From the NCBI GenBank assembly GCA_022616275.1, contig JAKEFB010000114.1, positions 23,449 to 87,448 on the forward strand: a stretch of DNA of 64,000 bases, in the 5' to 3' direction. Both the position numbers and the translations under genes were made by a program. This DNA is from Chloroflexota bacterium. Its GTDB lineage: Bacteria > Chloroflexota > Anaerolineae > Promineifilales > Promineifilaceae. Shown here piece after piece: positions 38,123 through 45,803 of the stretch (position 1 is the stretch's first letter; each line of letters opens with the position of its first letter). The notes beneath the pieces were generated by a model. It searched no databases and was not told where the DNA came from. It was given only the letters and a program-made list of their open reading frames with translations.

Positions 38123-39673
38123 CTACCCATACCTGCTTTCCAGCAGCTTCTTATCAATCTTGCCGGCCCCCGTCATCGGCAACTCGTCTACAAAGACGGC
38201 CGAGCGGGGGACTTTGTAGCCGGCCAGCCGGCCGCGACAGAAGGCGATCAGTTCTTCGGCCGTGGCGGTTTGCCCGGCGGCCAGGACGACTACCGCCCGG
38301 CCGACTTCGCCCCACTTATCGTCGGGCACGGCAATGACGGCCGCGCCGGCCACGGCCGGGTGGCTGTGCAGCACAGACTCAATTTCGGCCGGGTAGACGT
38401 TCTCCCCACCGGAGATGAACATCTCCTTCAGCCGGCCGGCAATGCGGTAGTAGCCCTCGGCGTCGCGCACGGCCACGTCGCCGGTGTGCAGCCAGGCCCG
38501 GCCACTGGGGTCGGCCGGCGTGGGGTGGATGGCCGCGGCCGTCGCTTCTAGGTTGCGCCAGTAGCCGGCGCAGACGTGCGGGCCATGAATGATCAGTTCG
38601 CCGGCTTCGCCAGGCTCACACTCACTGCCGTCCGGCCGGACGACCTTCACGTCCACAAACATCAGGGGCAAGCCAACGTAACCGGGCTTGAGGCGCACGT
38701 CGGCCGGCGGTAGCCAGAAGGTGTTTGGCCCGGCCTCGGTCAGGCCGTAGCCGGTCTTAAAGTCCACCCCTTTGGCCCAGAACTTCTCAAAGACCGGCAG
38801 CGGGCAGGGCGCGCCGCCGGAAATGACCAGCTTCAGCCGGGAGAAATCGGCCGTTTCCCAGCGGGGGTGCTGCTGGAGCATGATAAACATGGTTGGCACG
38901 CCAAAAAAGAGCGTGACGCCGCCGCCGGCGACCAGGTCAAAGACCTGGTCGGGGTCAAACGTCCGGCAGACGACGGACGCGCCGCCGGCGACGATGAGAG
39001 GTAGGGTAAAGACGTTTAGCCCGCCGGTGTGGAACAGGGGCGCGTTGAGGATGGCCGTGTCACCGGCCGCCAGCCCCCAACTGGTGTGGGTATTAATGGC
39101 GTTAAACACCATGGCCCGGTGGGTGAGCAGCGCGCCCTTGGGCAGGCCAGTCGTGCCGCCGGTGTAGCAAATGACCCAGGGGTCGTCCCAGGAGAGGGAT
39201 AGGGGAGGAGGGGAAGAGGGGGAGAAGTCGTCGCGTTCCTGGAATGGCCGGTCGCCGGAAGCAGCCGTCTCACCCAGGGCGACCCAGTGGCGGAGGGAGG
39301 GCAGGGGCCTGGCCCGGAAAAAGGATACCCGGTCGAGGAAATCGGGGCCGTAGATGAGGACGGCCGGCTCGGCGTCGGCCAGCAGGCTGTGCAGCTCCCC
39401 GGCGGCCAGCCGCCAGTTCAGGTTTTGCAGGATAGCCCCAATCCGGCCGCAGGCCAGCCACACGTCCAGGTACTCGACGCAGTTCATAGCCAGCACCGCC
39501 ACCCGGTCGCCCGGCCGCACGCCCAGCCCGTGCCACAGCCAGTTGGCCGTCCGATTAATAGACTCAGCCCACTCGGCGTAGGTGATGCGGCGATAGCCAT
39601 TGAGGCTATCAATGAGGGCAACTTTATCGGGCGTTAGCTGCGCCCGCCGGCCGACGAGGTCTCCAATGATCAC
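38123..39673 (-). CDS. AMP-dependent acyl-CoA synthetase (last gene of PHA operon)
   Basis: GTG 39673 has AAGGA upstream and gives 516 residues; its initial VIIGDLVGRRA matches the start of the second ligase here. ANL-family motifs: A3 YTGGTTGLPKGAL, A5 GYGLTEAGPNTFW, A7 HTGDVAVRDAEGYYRIAGR, and A10 Lys in GAGKIDKKLL. It activates fatty or short-chain acids to acyl-CoA via acyl-AMP. Lying directly after phaC, it could supply hydroxyacyl-CoA precursors for PHA. Its upstream region is a perfect GACGCAAAGG inverted repeat rather than a promoter. Confidence 0.9.
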   Translation of the reverse strand: MIIGDLVGRRAQLTPDKVALIDSLNGYRRITYAEWAESINRTANWLWHGLGVRPGDRVAVLAMNCVEYLDVWLACGRIGAILQNLNWRLAAGELHSLLADAEPAVLIYGPDFLDRVSFFRARPLPSLRHWVALGETAASGDRPFQERDDFSPSSPPPLSLSWDDPWVICYTGGTTGLPKGALLTHRAMVFNAINTHTSWGLAAGDTAILNAPLFHTGGLNVFTLPLIVAGGASVVCRTFDPDQVFDLVAGGGVTLFFGVPTMFIMLQQHPRWETADFSRLKLVISGGAPCPLPVFEKFWAKGVDFKTGYGLTEAGPNTFWLPPADVRLKPGYVGLPLMFVDVKVVRPDGSECEPGEAGELIIHGPHVCAGYWRNLEATAAAIHPTPADPSGRAWLHTGDVAVRDAEGYYRIAGRLKEMFISGGENVYPAEIESVLHSHPAVAGAAVIAVPDDKWGEVGRAVVVLAAGQTATAEELIAFCRGRLAGYKVPRSAVFVDELPMTGAGKIDKKLLESRYG

Positions 39674-39686
39674 ACTGGCTTTTTCC

Positions 39687-39750
39687 TTGACGCAAAGACG
39701 CAAAGGCGCAAAGAAAAATATATCTTCGCGTCTTTGCGCCTTTGCGTCAA
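39687..39750. repeat. GACGCAAAGGCGC inverted repeat between phaC and the ligase
   Basis: TTGACGCAAAGACGCAAAGG on the left is mirrored by CCTTTGCGTCAA on the right around an AT-rich loop. The stop codon of the first phaC (39747-39749) lies inside the right arm. Confidence 0.8.
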
Positions 39751-40841
39751 ATTTCCCCGCTCCTCGGCCAGAGCCAGGCAGCTAACTGTGGCCACAATTT
39801 TTCCCGGGCGTCACGGCCGGCGACGATGCCGATGTGGCCGCCTTCGACGGTCAGGGTCTGTTTGTCGGCGCTGGAGACGGCCGCGCTGAGGGCCACGACC
39901 TGGGGGGCGGGGGCGATGTGGTCGTTGGTGGCGGTGATGCTGAGGATGGGGCAGGTGATGGCGGCCAGGTTGGCGGTCCGGCCGGCAATCTCCAGCCGGC
40001 CCTGGACGAGCAAATTCTCCTGGTACAGGTCGCGAATATACTTGCGGTAGGTCTCGCCGGGGAAATCCATTTCGTCTTGCAGCCAGTAGCGCAGCCCCAG
40101 GTAATCGCGCAGCCGTTCTTCGCCGTCCAGCCGGTCCCACAGGCTGTTCGCCTGGCGCAGTTGGTTGCCGGGAATCAGGGCGTCGAAAGCGCCGTTCATC
40201 AGCCAGCCGGGCATATTGCCAAAGGCGTCCACGATGGCGCCGGCCCGGAAGTGCTCCGGCCGGGTCCAGGTGCAAAGCAGCCCGTCGCCGGCAAAATCAA
40301 CCGGCCCGGCCAGGTTGACCAGGTTGGCAATCTCGTCCGGGTAGAGGGCGGTATAAATGGCCGTAAACAGGCCGCCAATGCAGTAACCGAGAATAGAAAT
40401 CCGGCCGGCCCCCGTCTCGCGGCGGACCCGGCCTACCAGCCGGCGCAGATAAAAGGCAATGTAGTCGTCAAAGGTGTCAAAACGGTCTTCCGGTCCCGGC
40501 GTGCCCCAGTCCACCATCCAGACGTCAAAGCCGTGCTGGAGCAAGTAGGCGACCATGCTCCGGCCGGGCTGGAGGTCCATGATGTAATATTTGTTGATGA
40601 TAGACGGCACGAGCAGCAGGGGAACGCTTAAACTGGTATCGCGTTGCGGGTTGTGGTAGCGCAGCAACCGGATCTTGTTCAGCCGGTAAATGGTCTCGGC
40701 CGGGGTGGGGGCCAGTTGCAGCCTGGCCGCGCCCGGCGGCCGGAGCTTGACTTCCCACCAGCGCACCGCCCGCGCGGCCGTGCGCCGTTGGTAACTGTTC
40801 CACTCTTGCAAGAGGGGCGTCATGGGGAAAAAGGGCAGCAT
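39747..40841 (-). CDS. phaC: PHA synthase PhaC (class III-like), copy 1
   Basis: ATG 40841 after GGAGAC gives 364 residues, the length of class III/IV PhaC. The lipase-like box is GYCIGG with Cys as nucleophile, the catalytic Asp is in TNDHIAP and the His in GGHIGIVAG. SIINKYYIMDLQPGRSMVAYLLQHGFDVWMVDWGTP matches the PhaC core. It polymerises 3-hydroxyacyl-CoA into storage polyester on granules. Class III enzymes need a PhaE subunit and class IV a PhaR; the three small helical proteins upstream are candidates. The TGA is within an intergenic repeat. Confidence 0.9.
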   Translation of the reverse strand: MLPFFPMTPLLQEWNSYQRRTAARAVRWWEVKLRPPGAARLQLAPTPAETIYRLNKIRLLRYHNPQRDTSLSVPLLLVPSIINKYYIMDLQPGRSMVAYLLQHGFDVWMVDWGTPGPEDRFDTFDDYIAFYLRRLVGRVRRETGAGRISILGYCIGGLFTAIYTALYPDEIANLVNLAGPVDFAGDGLLCTWTRPEHFRAGAIVDAFGNMPGWLMNGAFDALIPGNQLRQANSLWDRLDGEERLRDYLGLRYWLQDEMDFPGETYRKYIRDLYQENLLVQGRLEIAGRTANLAAITCPILSITATNDHIAPAPQVVALSAAVSSADKQTLTVEGGHIGIVAGRDAREKLWPQLAAWLWPRSGEI

Positions 40842-40857
40842 TGTGGTCTCCGTTGGT

Positions 40858-40924
40858 GTTGATGGTTGATAGTTGATAGTTAGTGGTTGGTAGCTGACTA
40901 TCAACTACCAACTGCCAACTATCA
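40858..40924. repeat. AGTTGATAGTTG/CAACTATCAACT word repeat with hairpin potential
   Basis: Tandem GTTGATAGTTGATAGTTA words face ACTATCAACTACCAACT words. The TGA of the second phaC (40922-40924) lies in it. A related block precedes the PBP gene (~30450-30510). Confidence 0.7.
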
Positions 40925-42019
40925 ACCAGAACGCGCCACCAGCCAATTGGCCAGCGGCGGCCAGAGGTGGACGGGGGCTTTGCTGCCGGCGACCATGCCG
41001 ACGTGCGGCCCTTTGAGCGTTAAGAGCGTTTTGTCCCGGCTGCTCACCAGGTCGTTAAGCACGGCCACTGAGCGGCAGGGGGCCGTCTCATCGTGCTCCG
41101 AGGCAATGGTCAGCAGCGGGCAGGTCACGTCCCGCAAATGTACCGGCCGCCCGTCCACGGTGAAGCGGTCGTTGACCAACTGGTCTTGCTGGTAGAGGGC
41201 CTTGACGTAGCGACGGAACGCTTCGCCGGGAAAGTCCACCTGGTCAAAAATCCAGGTCTGCATAGCGGCAAAGCTACGGATGTAGTCGCTATCGCCCATC
41301 CGCTCGTAGAGAGCGAGCGCCCGCAGCAGGTGGCTGGTCGGCCGGATCATCTGGAACGTCCAGCACAGCAATTCGGCCGGGACGTTGCCGTAGGTATCCA
41401 CCAATCGGTCAGGGTCAAACCACTCGGCGCGGGTGAGCAGGGAAAAAATGCCCTCGTCGTGGTAGCCAATCGGCCCGGCCAGGTTGACCAGGTTGGCCAC
41501 CTGCGCCCCGAACAGGCTGGCGTAGACGGCGACAAACATGCCGCCCATACAGTAACCGAGCAGGCTCACCGGCCCGGCTTGGGTGTCGGCCTGAACCGCT
41601 GCCACCGCCTGGGCCAGGTAGCCGGTCAGGTGTTCGTCCAGGGTCGTGGCGGCGTCGGCCGGGGCCGGCCGGCCCCAGTCGAGCATGTAGACGTTCAGGC
41701 CGCGCGAGACCAGGTACTTGACCAGGCTGCGCTCCGGCAGCAGGTCGAGGATGTAGTAGCGATTGATGAGCGAGGGGACGCACAGCACCGGCCGGGGGTG
41801 TTGCTGCGGCGTAGTTGGCCGGTAGCGGATGAGACGGACCCGGCCGGCGCGCCAGATCTCTTCGGCCGGCGTTTGCCCCACCTGGCTCTGGCCCAGAAAA
41901 TAGGCCGGCGTCGAACAGGACCAAAGCTGGTAATTTTCCCAGACAGCATCAAACCCGGCCCGCCATAGGTTGGCCCAGGCTTCCAGCAATTGGGCGTAGG
42001 CTTGGGCCGGCTCGCTCAT
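40922..42019 (-). CDS. phaC: PHA synthase PhaC (class III-like), copy 2
   Basis: 365 residues. The nucleophile box is GYCMGG, with Asp in SEHDETAP and His in GPHVGMVAG; VPSLINRYYILDLLPERSLVKYLVSRGLNVYMLDWG aligns with copy 1. The two copies are clearly paralogues but well diverged, so they may form a hetero-oligomer or differ in monomer preference. The ATG overlaps the stop of the upstream PhaE-like gene in ATGA, strongly suggesting that the small protein is its partner subunit. Confidence 0.9.
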   Translation of the reverse strand: MSEPAQAYAQLLEAWANLWRAGFDAVWENYQLWSCSTPAYFLGQSQVGQTPAEEIWRAGRVRLIRYRPTTPQQHPRPVLCVPSLINRYYILDLLPERSLVKYLVSRGLNVYMLDWGRPAPADAATTLDEHLTGYLAQAVAAVQADTQAGPVSLLGYCMGGMFVAVYASLFGAQVANLVNLAGPIGYHDEGIFSLLTRAEWFDPDRLVDTYGNVPAELLCWTFQMIRPTSHLLRALALYERMGDSDYIRSFAAMQTWIFDQVDFPGEAFRRYVKALYQQDQLVNDRFTVDGRPVHLRDVTCPLLTIASEHDETAPCRSVAVLNDLVSSRDKTLLTLKGPHVGMVAGSKAPVHLWPPLANWLVARSG

Positions 42020-42318
42020 CCCTCCAGGCGGGCCACCAGGTCGTCCATCCGTTGGTTGAGGTCGTCAATCATGACCTGCAGGCGGTTAATCTGGTGTAGC
42101 AGCCGTTCGTGGTTTTCGCGGGTGGGCAGGCGCCAGGCGGCCAGTTGTTGCTGCAGGGCCTTGTTCCACTGCTGCTGGTTTTGCAGAGCAGCTTCCATCG
42201 CCTGCCAGCCGCTCTTCAAAAAGTTGGGGTCGCGTAGCATACCCTCCCAGAATTCGGCCGTTTGCTTCTCCCACTGTTCAAAAGATTGCTTGAAGAATTC
42301 GTCTGGCTTCGGGAACAT
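42016..42318 (-). CDS. Small helical PhaE/PhaR-like synthase subunit
   Basis: 100 residues, all helical and charged, with a C-terminal coiled coil (ENHERLLHQINRLQVMIDDLNQRMDDLVARLEG). The N terminus EFFKQSFEQWEKQTAEFWEGMLRDPNFLKSGWQAME resembles the amphipathic start of PhaE subunits and phasins. It is translationally coupled to phaC copy 2. Assignment rests on context plus composition, since these proteins share little sequence. Confidence 0.7.
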   Translation of the reverse strand: MFPKPDEFFKQSFEQWEKQTAEFWEGMLRDPNFLKSGWQAMEAALQNQQQWNKALQQQLAAWRLPTRENHERLLHQINRLQVMIDDLNQRMDDLVARLEG

Positions 42319-42337
42319 GGGGCAAGTATACCACAGC

Positions 42338-42376
42338 TTTAGACCCCGTAGGTCTCCAAGACCTACGGGGTCTAAA
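42338..42376. repeat. Perfect 18-bp inverted repeat between PHA-operon genes
   Basis: TTTAGACCCCGTAGGTCT (42338-42355) and its complement (42359-42376) around CCA, followed by a second ACGGGGTCTAAAAC word. It may be an intercistronic hairpin tuning mRNA levels. It has the same one-word-plus-complement design as the CCTCCCGGAGG elements. Confidence 0.8.
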
Positions 42377-42392
42377 ACGGGGTCTAAAACTT

Positions 42393-42653
42393 TTATTTCG
42401 GCTGGGCGGCCATCACCTCGTTGAGCGTCTTGGACAGGCCGGCGAGCTGGCCCTCCACCGCCTTGAGACCGGCCAGGACCAACTCAAACTGGCTGTTGAC
42501 CACCTGGCTGACGGCCACCTGGACCTGGTCCTGGAGCGCCTTGGACTGCGTCAGGTTCTTCTCGAACGTGGTAAACAGATTCTCCATCGCCGCGTCGTTG
42601 AACTGCTGCCACAGCTCGAAGTTCTTCTGGAATGGGTTGTCTTGAAAGTTCAT
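42393..42653 (-). CDS. Phasin-like helical protein
   Basis: ATG 42653 has an excellent AAGGAG site; 86 residues. FQKNFELWQQFNDAAMENLFTTFEKNL and the following QDQVQVAVSQVVNSQFELVLAGLKAVEGQLAGLSKTLNEVMAAQ are long amphipathic helices, as in phasins that coat PHA granules. No catalytic motif is present. The function is inferred from the operon. Confidence 0.68.
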   Translation of the reverse strand: MNFQDNPFQKNFELWQQFNDAAMENLFTTFEKNLTQSKALQDQVQVAVSQVVNSQFELVLAGLKAVEGQLAGLSKTLNEVMAAQPK

Positions 42654-42669
42654 AGTATATCTCCTTATG

Positions 42670-43173
42670 TTAAGTTTTGGCCAGCCGGGCTTCCAGTTCA
42701 TCCATTTTGGCCGTTAGCTCGGCCAACTGGCCGGCCATTTTTTCTACTGCTTCGGCGGCGCGCTCCTGCTCGTCCTGGGTGGGCATCCCCCAGGACCGCA
42801 GCGTGGCGGCCATCATCTGTTCCATTTGCTTGGACATGGCCGCGCCGCCGGCCTGGCTGCCGGCCACGGCCTCGCCCATGATGTCGGTCATCAGCCTGGT
42901 ATAGCGGGGCATGTACTCGCCCCACAGGCGAGCCGTCTCCAGAAACGGATTGTTCTCGCCCATTTCTTCGTTCAGGCGCTCCGTTTCGCTGAAAGTTGCC
43001 TTAATGACCTCGTTGACGTGGGCCTGCATAAAAGCCAGCGCCTCGGAAAACTGGGTGAAGTGCTCTTCCGTATCGCCCTGGACGTGCTTGATGACCCCGC
43101 GCCAGCGGGCCTGCTGGTCTTCGCCAACCTCGCGCACAAAGCGCAACACAAATGACACCAGGTCTTGACTCAT
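42670..43173 (-). CDS. PhaE/phasin-like protein, first gene of the PHA operon
   Basis: ATG 43173 follows GGAG; 167 residues. It is helical, Met- and Glu-rich, with a C-terminal coiled coil (QERAAEAVEKMAGQLAELTAKMDELEARL) and central ENNPFLETARLWGEYMPRYTRLMTDIMG. The tail is similar in style to PhaE or PhaR subunits and to poly-hydroxyalkanoate-associated proteins. A SARP-type operator and TATAAT lie ~90 bp upstream, so the whole operon is probably under the adjacent regulator. The exact subunit role is uncertain. Confidence 0.68.
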   Translation of the reverse strand: MSQDLVSFVLRFVREVGEDQQARWRGVIKHVQGDTEEHFTQFSEALAFMQAHVNEVIKATFSETERLNEEMGENNPFLETARLWGEYMPRYTRLMTDIMGEAVAGSQAGGAAMSKQMEQMMAATLRSWGMPTQDEQERAAEAVEKMAGQLAELTAKMDELEARLAKT

Positions 43174-43195
43174 AATAACTCCAACGAATAGTGCT

Positions 43196-43232
43196 GAGGA
43201 CGTGTTCAGGCAAAGCCTGAACCAGGGACTGA
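43196..43232. repeat. Dispersed repeat GAGGACGTGTTCAGG...CCTGAACCAG, copy 2
   Basis: Second copy of the element at 30147-30185. Here it lies within the expected 5' leader of the PHA operon, where its TTCAGG/CCTGAA hairpin would be transcribed. Confidence 0.75.
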
Positions 43233-43267
43233 GTTTTGACAGTTCCCAATGACTTATTACAGTGGGC

Positions 43268-43300
43268 ATTATACGGTCTGGTGTTACGCCCTAGTTACAA
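43268..43300 (-). promoter_or_regulatory. SARP-type operator/promoter of the PHA operon
   Basis: On the minus strand heptamers TTGTAAC (43300-43294) and GCGTAAC (43289-43283) have an 11-bp period. Nine bases separate them from a perfect TATAAT (43273-43268). There is no -35, as usual for SARP-activated promoters. The start near 43260 leads to ATG 43173. Confidence 0.7.
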
Positions 43301-43304
43301 CCCC

Positions 43305-43350
43305 CAATCTCCAATCTCTAATCTCTAATCTCCAATTACCCAATTACGCC
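43305..43350. repeat. AATCTCC/AATCTCT word repeat
   Basis: Tandem units of CAATCTC/TAATCTC run into CAATTACC units, the inverted form of the 18072-18110 block. They fill the space between the SARP stop and the PHA operator. Confidence 0.7.
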
Positions 43351-43351
43351 A

Positions 43352-44155
43352 CTACCCCTCCCCCGCCACCACCTGCTCATACAGCCGGATCGTCTCGGCC
43401 ATTGGCTCAATGCCCAGTTCCTCAGCCAGCGCGGCGCGGCACTGGCGATAGACGCGCATGGCCAGCGGCCGGTTGCCGTTGGCCATGTGGCCGCGCATCA
43501 GCAGGCGGTAGGCCTCTTCCCAGCAGGGGTCAAGGGCAATAACCCGCTGGCACCACATGAGCATCTCGACGATGCTCCCTTCTTCCAGCAGCAGCCGGGC
43601 CAGCCGGGTCGCGCCGGAGAGGTAGAGAGCGGCCAGTCGCTCCCGTTCGGCGCTGGCCCAATCTTCGTAAATGGTATCGGGCAGGTACTCGCCCTGGTAC
43701 AGTTTCAGCGCTTCCTGGTAGTGGGCGATGGCTCCCGGCCGGTCGTTGCCTTCGGCCCGGCTGCCGGCCGCCAGGCCGTCTTCAAATTCGGTCACGTCCA
43801 GGCGGATGGGGGCCTCGCCGTTCAGGCCGTAGCTGGCCCCCTGCCGGGCGACGTAGACCGAGAGCGTGCGGGACGGCCGGTCCGGTTGCAGAGCGGTGTT
43901 GAGGGCGTTGAGGGCGACTTTAAAGTCCCGGTCGGCTTTGTCCGGGTCCAGCGCCGGCCACAAATCGTCCATGATGCGCTCTTTAATGGTAAAGCGCCGG
44001 CGGTAGGTGATCAGGTATTGGAACAACTGGCGGGCCTTGTCTCGCCCCCAGACGTTGTCCGGCCGTCGCTCCCCGTTCTGCCAGATGGCAAAGCGGCCGA
44101 GCGTTTGCACGTACAGTTCCCCCACCGGCGGTTCAGTTACAATTTCACGTGCCAT
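43352..44155 (-). CDS. SARP-family transcriptional activator (wHTH plus BTAD)
   Basis: 267 residues. The N-terminal ~100 form an OmpR-like winged helix: LYVQTLGRFAIWQNGERRP, KARQLFQYLITYRRRFTIKERIMDDLWP, and SVYVARQGASYGLNGEAPIRLD. The remainder is a bacterial transcriptional activator domain of TPR-like helices (LYQGEYLPDTIYEDWASAERERLAALYL... VYRQCRAALAEELGIEPMAETIRLYEQVV). Such SARPs bind heptamer direct repeats with 11-bp spacing just upstream of -10 boxes. Matching sites occur at its own promoter and at three others in this window. No extra ATPase domain is fused. It lies downstream of a broken oxidoreductase gene. Confidence 0.88.
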   Translation of the reverse strand: MAREIVTEPPVGELYVQTLGRFAIWQNGERRPDNVWGRDKARQLFQYLITYRRRFTIKERIMDDLWPALDPDKADRDFKVALNALNTALQPDRPSRTLSVYVARQGASYGLNGEAPIRLDVTEFEDGLAAGSRAEGNDRPGAIAHYQEALKLYQGEYLPDTIYEDWASAERERLAALYLSGATRLARLLLEEGSIVEMLMWCQRVIALDPCWEEAYRLLMRGHMANGNRPLAMRVYRQCRAALAEELGIEPMAETIRLYEQVVAGEG

Positions 44156-44164
44156 TGGACACGT

Positions 44165-44197
44165 ATTGTACCACCGTGAATTACAGGGGAATTACAA
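44165..44197 (-). promoter_or_regulatory. SARP-type operator/promoter of the SARP gene (autoregulation)
   Basis: Minus-strand TTGTAAT (44197-44191) and CTGTAAT (44186-44180) are 11 bp apart, then nine bases to TACAAT (44170-44165). The ATG (44155) is only 9 nt beyond the -10, implying a leaderless or nearly leaderless mRNA. Confidence 0.6.
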
Positions 44198-44414
44198 ATC
44201 CCATACCCTTGAGCATCTCAACCAGCGGCCGCGGCCGGGGCGGCCGGCCGGTGGCCGTTTCATACAGGCGCGGCCGTTCTACAAAGTGGGCGGCCGCGTT
44301 GACCAGCGTAACCGCTACCTGCTGCTGCTTCGTCTTACCCGCCAACCGGATCGCCGCCATCATTCCCGCGTACCCCGCGCCCAGGACAACAATTTGCATC
44401 TTTTGTTTGGACAT
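44181..44414 (-). pseudogene. Remnant of an NADH dehydrogenase-like flavoprotein gene
   Basis: Only the N-terminal ~77 residues remain: a dinucleotide fold IVVLGAGYAGMMAAIRLAG and LVNAAAHFVERPRLYETATG, as in type II NADH:quinone oxidoreductase-like proteins of ~400 residues. The frame then stops (MLKGMGFVIPL) where the SARP operator begins. The truncation probably happened when the SARP gene or repeat DNA came to lie here. Whether it is still translated is unknown. Confidence 0.75.
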
Positions 44415-44513
44415 AATCATACCTCACTTGCTGCCAATCAGGTTTTCTCTACCAGATAAGACAAGTGAGGCCGGACGTTTGTGACACGCACCCGGCCGTG
44501 CCGGGCGTTTTCA

Positions 44514-44558
44514 TTGTAACCACCTTGTAACTAACGCGTAACTTCCCCCCGATATAGT
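44514..44558 (+). promoter_or_regulatory. SARP-type operator/promoter of the adjacent hydrolase gene
   Basis: Three heptamers at exact 11-bp steps: TTGTAAC (44514-44520), TTGTAAC (44525-44531) and GCGTAAC (44536-44542). Ten bases later comes TATAGT (44553-44558). A further TTGTAAC is at 44590-44596, downstream of the start. Confidence 0.75.
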
Positions 44559-44624
44559 ACCTCCATTCGGCAACGACGCTTCAACTATCTTGTAACTGGC
44601 CAACAATTGAGGAGTCCTTAACTT

Positions 44625-45686
44625 ATGTCTGTCCCCACCCTACCAGGCATTACTTCGCAGATGACGCGCACCCGGCGCATCAACAGTCACGTTCTTTTCA
44701 GCGGGCCGGAAGAGGGTATTCCGGCCGTTTTTGTTCACGGCAACTTTTCCTCGGCCACCTATTGGGAGGAGACGATGCTGGCCCTGCCGGCCGGCTATCG
44801 GGCCATTGCTCCCGATTTGCGCGGCTACGGCGACACCGAGGCGCTGCCGACGGACGGGGCGCGCGGCGCGCGGGATTGGTCGGACGATTTGAAGGCCCTG
44901 CTGGACGAGTTGGCGGCCGGGCCCGCCCACCTGGTTGGCTGGTCGCTGGGCGCGGCCGTGCTGATGCAGTTCACCCTCGACTATCCTGAATTCGTCCGCT
45001 CCCTGACTTTCGTCAGCCCGGTCAGCCCCTACGGCTTTGGCGGCACGAAAGACGCGGCCGGCGCGCCCTGTTACGACGATTTCGCCGGCTCCGGTGGCGG
45101 CGTCGTCAATCCCGAATTCATCCGCCGCATCCAGGAAGGCGACCGCAGCGCCGACGACCCCAACTCGCCGCGTAACGTCATTAATACCTTCTATTACAAG
45201 GCGCCGTTCCGGGCGGCGCGGGAAGAGGAATTTCTGTCGGCCGCCCTCCTGGAGCGCATCGGCGAGCAGTACTACCCGGGCGACATGACTCCCTCGGCCA
45301 ACTGGCCCAACGTCGCCCCCGGCCGGTGGGGGCCAATCAACGCCACCTCGCCCAAATACTTCAACACCAGCGCCATCGTTAACCTGGCCCAGAAGCCGCC
45401 CATCCTCTGGGTTCGGGGTGATTCCGACTTGATCGTCTCCGACAACTCCATGTTCGACTTCGGCACGCTGGGCAAGCTGGGCTACGTCCCCGGCTGGCCA
45501 GGCGACGAGGTCTACCCGCCCCAGCCGATGGTCTCCCAGATGCGGGCCGTCCTGGAGCGTTACCAGGCCAACGGCGGCGCTTACCGCGAGGTCGTCATCG
45601 CCGACGCCGCCCACAGCCCCCATATCCAGAAGCCGGCCGAATCCAACGCCGCCTTCCACGCCTTTTTGCAAGAAGTGGGCGGGTAA
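44625..45686 (+). CDS. Alpha/beta hydrolase
   Basis: 353 residues with GAGGAG upstream. The hydrolase fold shows the oxyanion segment VFVHGNFSSATYW, DLRGYGDTEALP, the nucleophile elbow GWSLGA with Ser, the acid Asp in WVRGDSDLIV, and His in ADAAHSPHIQKP. No signal peptide is present, so it is cytoplasmic. The SARP-type operator upstream links it to the PHA and acyl-CoA genes, where it could act as a thioesterase or PHA oligomer hydrolase. That role is inference. Confidence 0.88.
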   Translation: MSVPTLPGITSQMTRTRRINSHVLFSGPEEGIPAVFVHGNFSSATYWEETMLALPAGYRAIAPDLRGYGDTEALPTDGARGARDWSDDLKALLDELAAGPAHLVGWSLGAAVLMQFTLDYPEFVRSLTFVSPVSPYGFGGTKDAAGAPCYDDFAGSGGGVVNPEFIRRIQEGDRSADDPNSPRNVINTFYYKAPFRAAREEEFLSAALLERIGEQYYPGDMTPSANWPNVAPGRWGPINATSPKYFNTSAIVNLAQKPPILWVRGDSDLIVSDNSMFDFGTLGKLGYVPGWPGDEVYPPQPMVSQMRAVLERYQANGGAYREVVIADAAHSPHIQKPAESNAAFHAFLQEVGG

Positions 45687-45803
45687 GCGAGTCTGCGAGT
45701 TTGCGAGTTTGCAAGTGGGCAGGTGACTACTCATCGCTCGTAGTTGGCAAGGCCAACTGCACTCATTGCTCATTGCTTTTTACTTTCTTGAGGAGGAAAG
45801 AAA

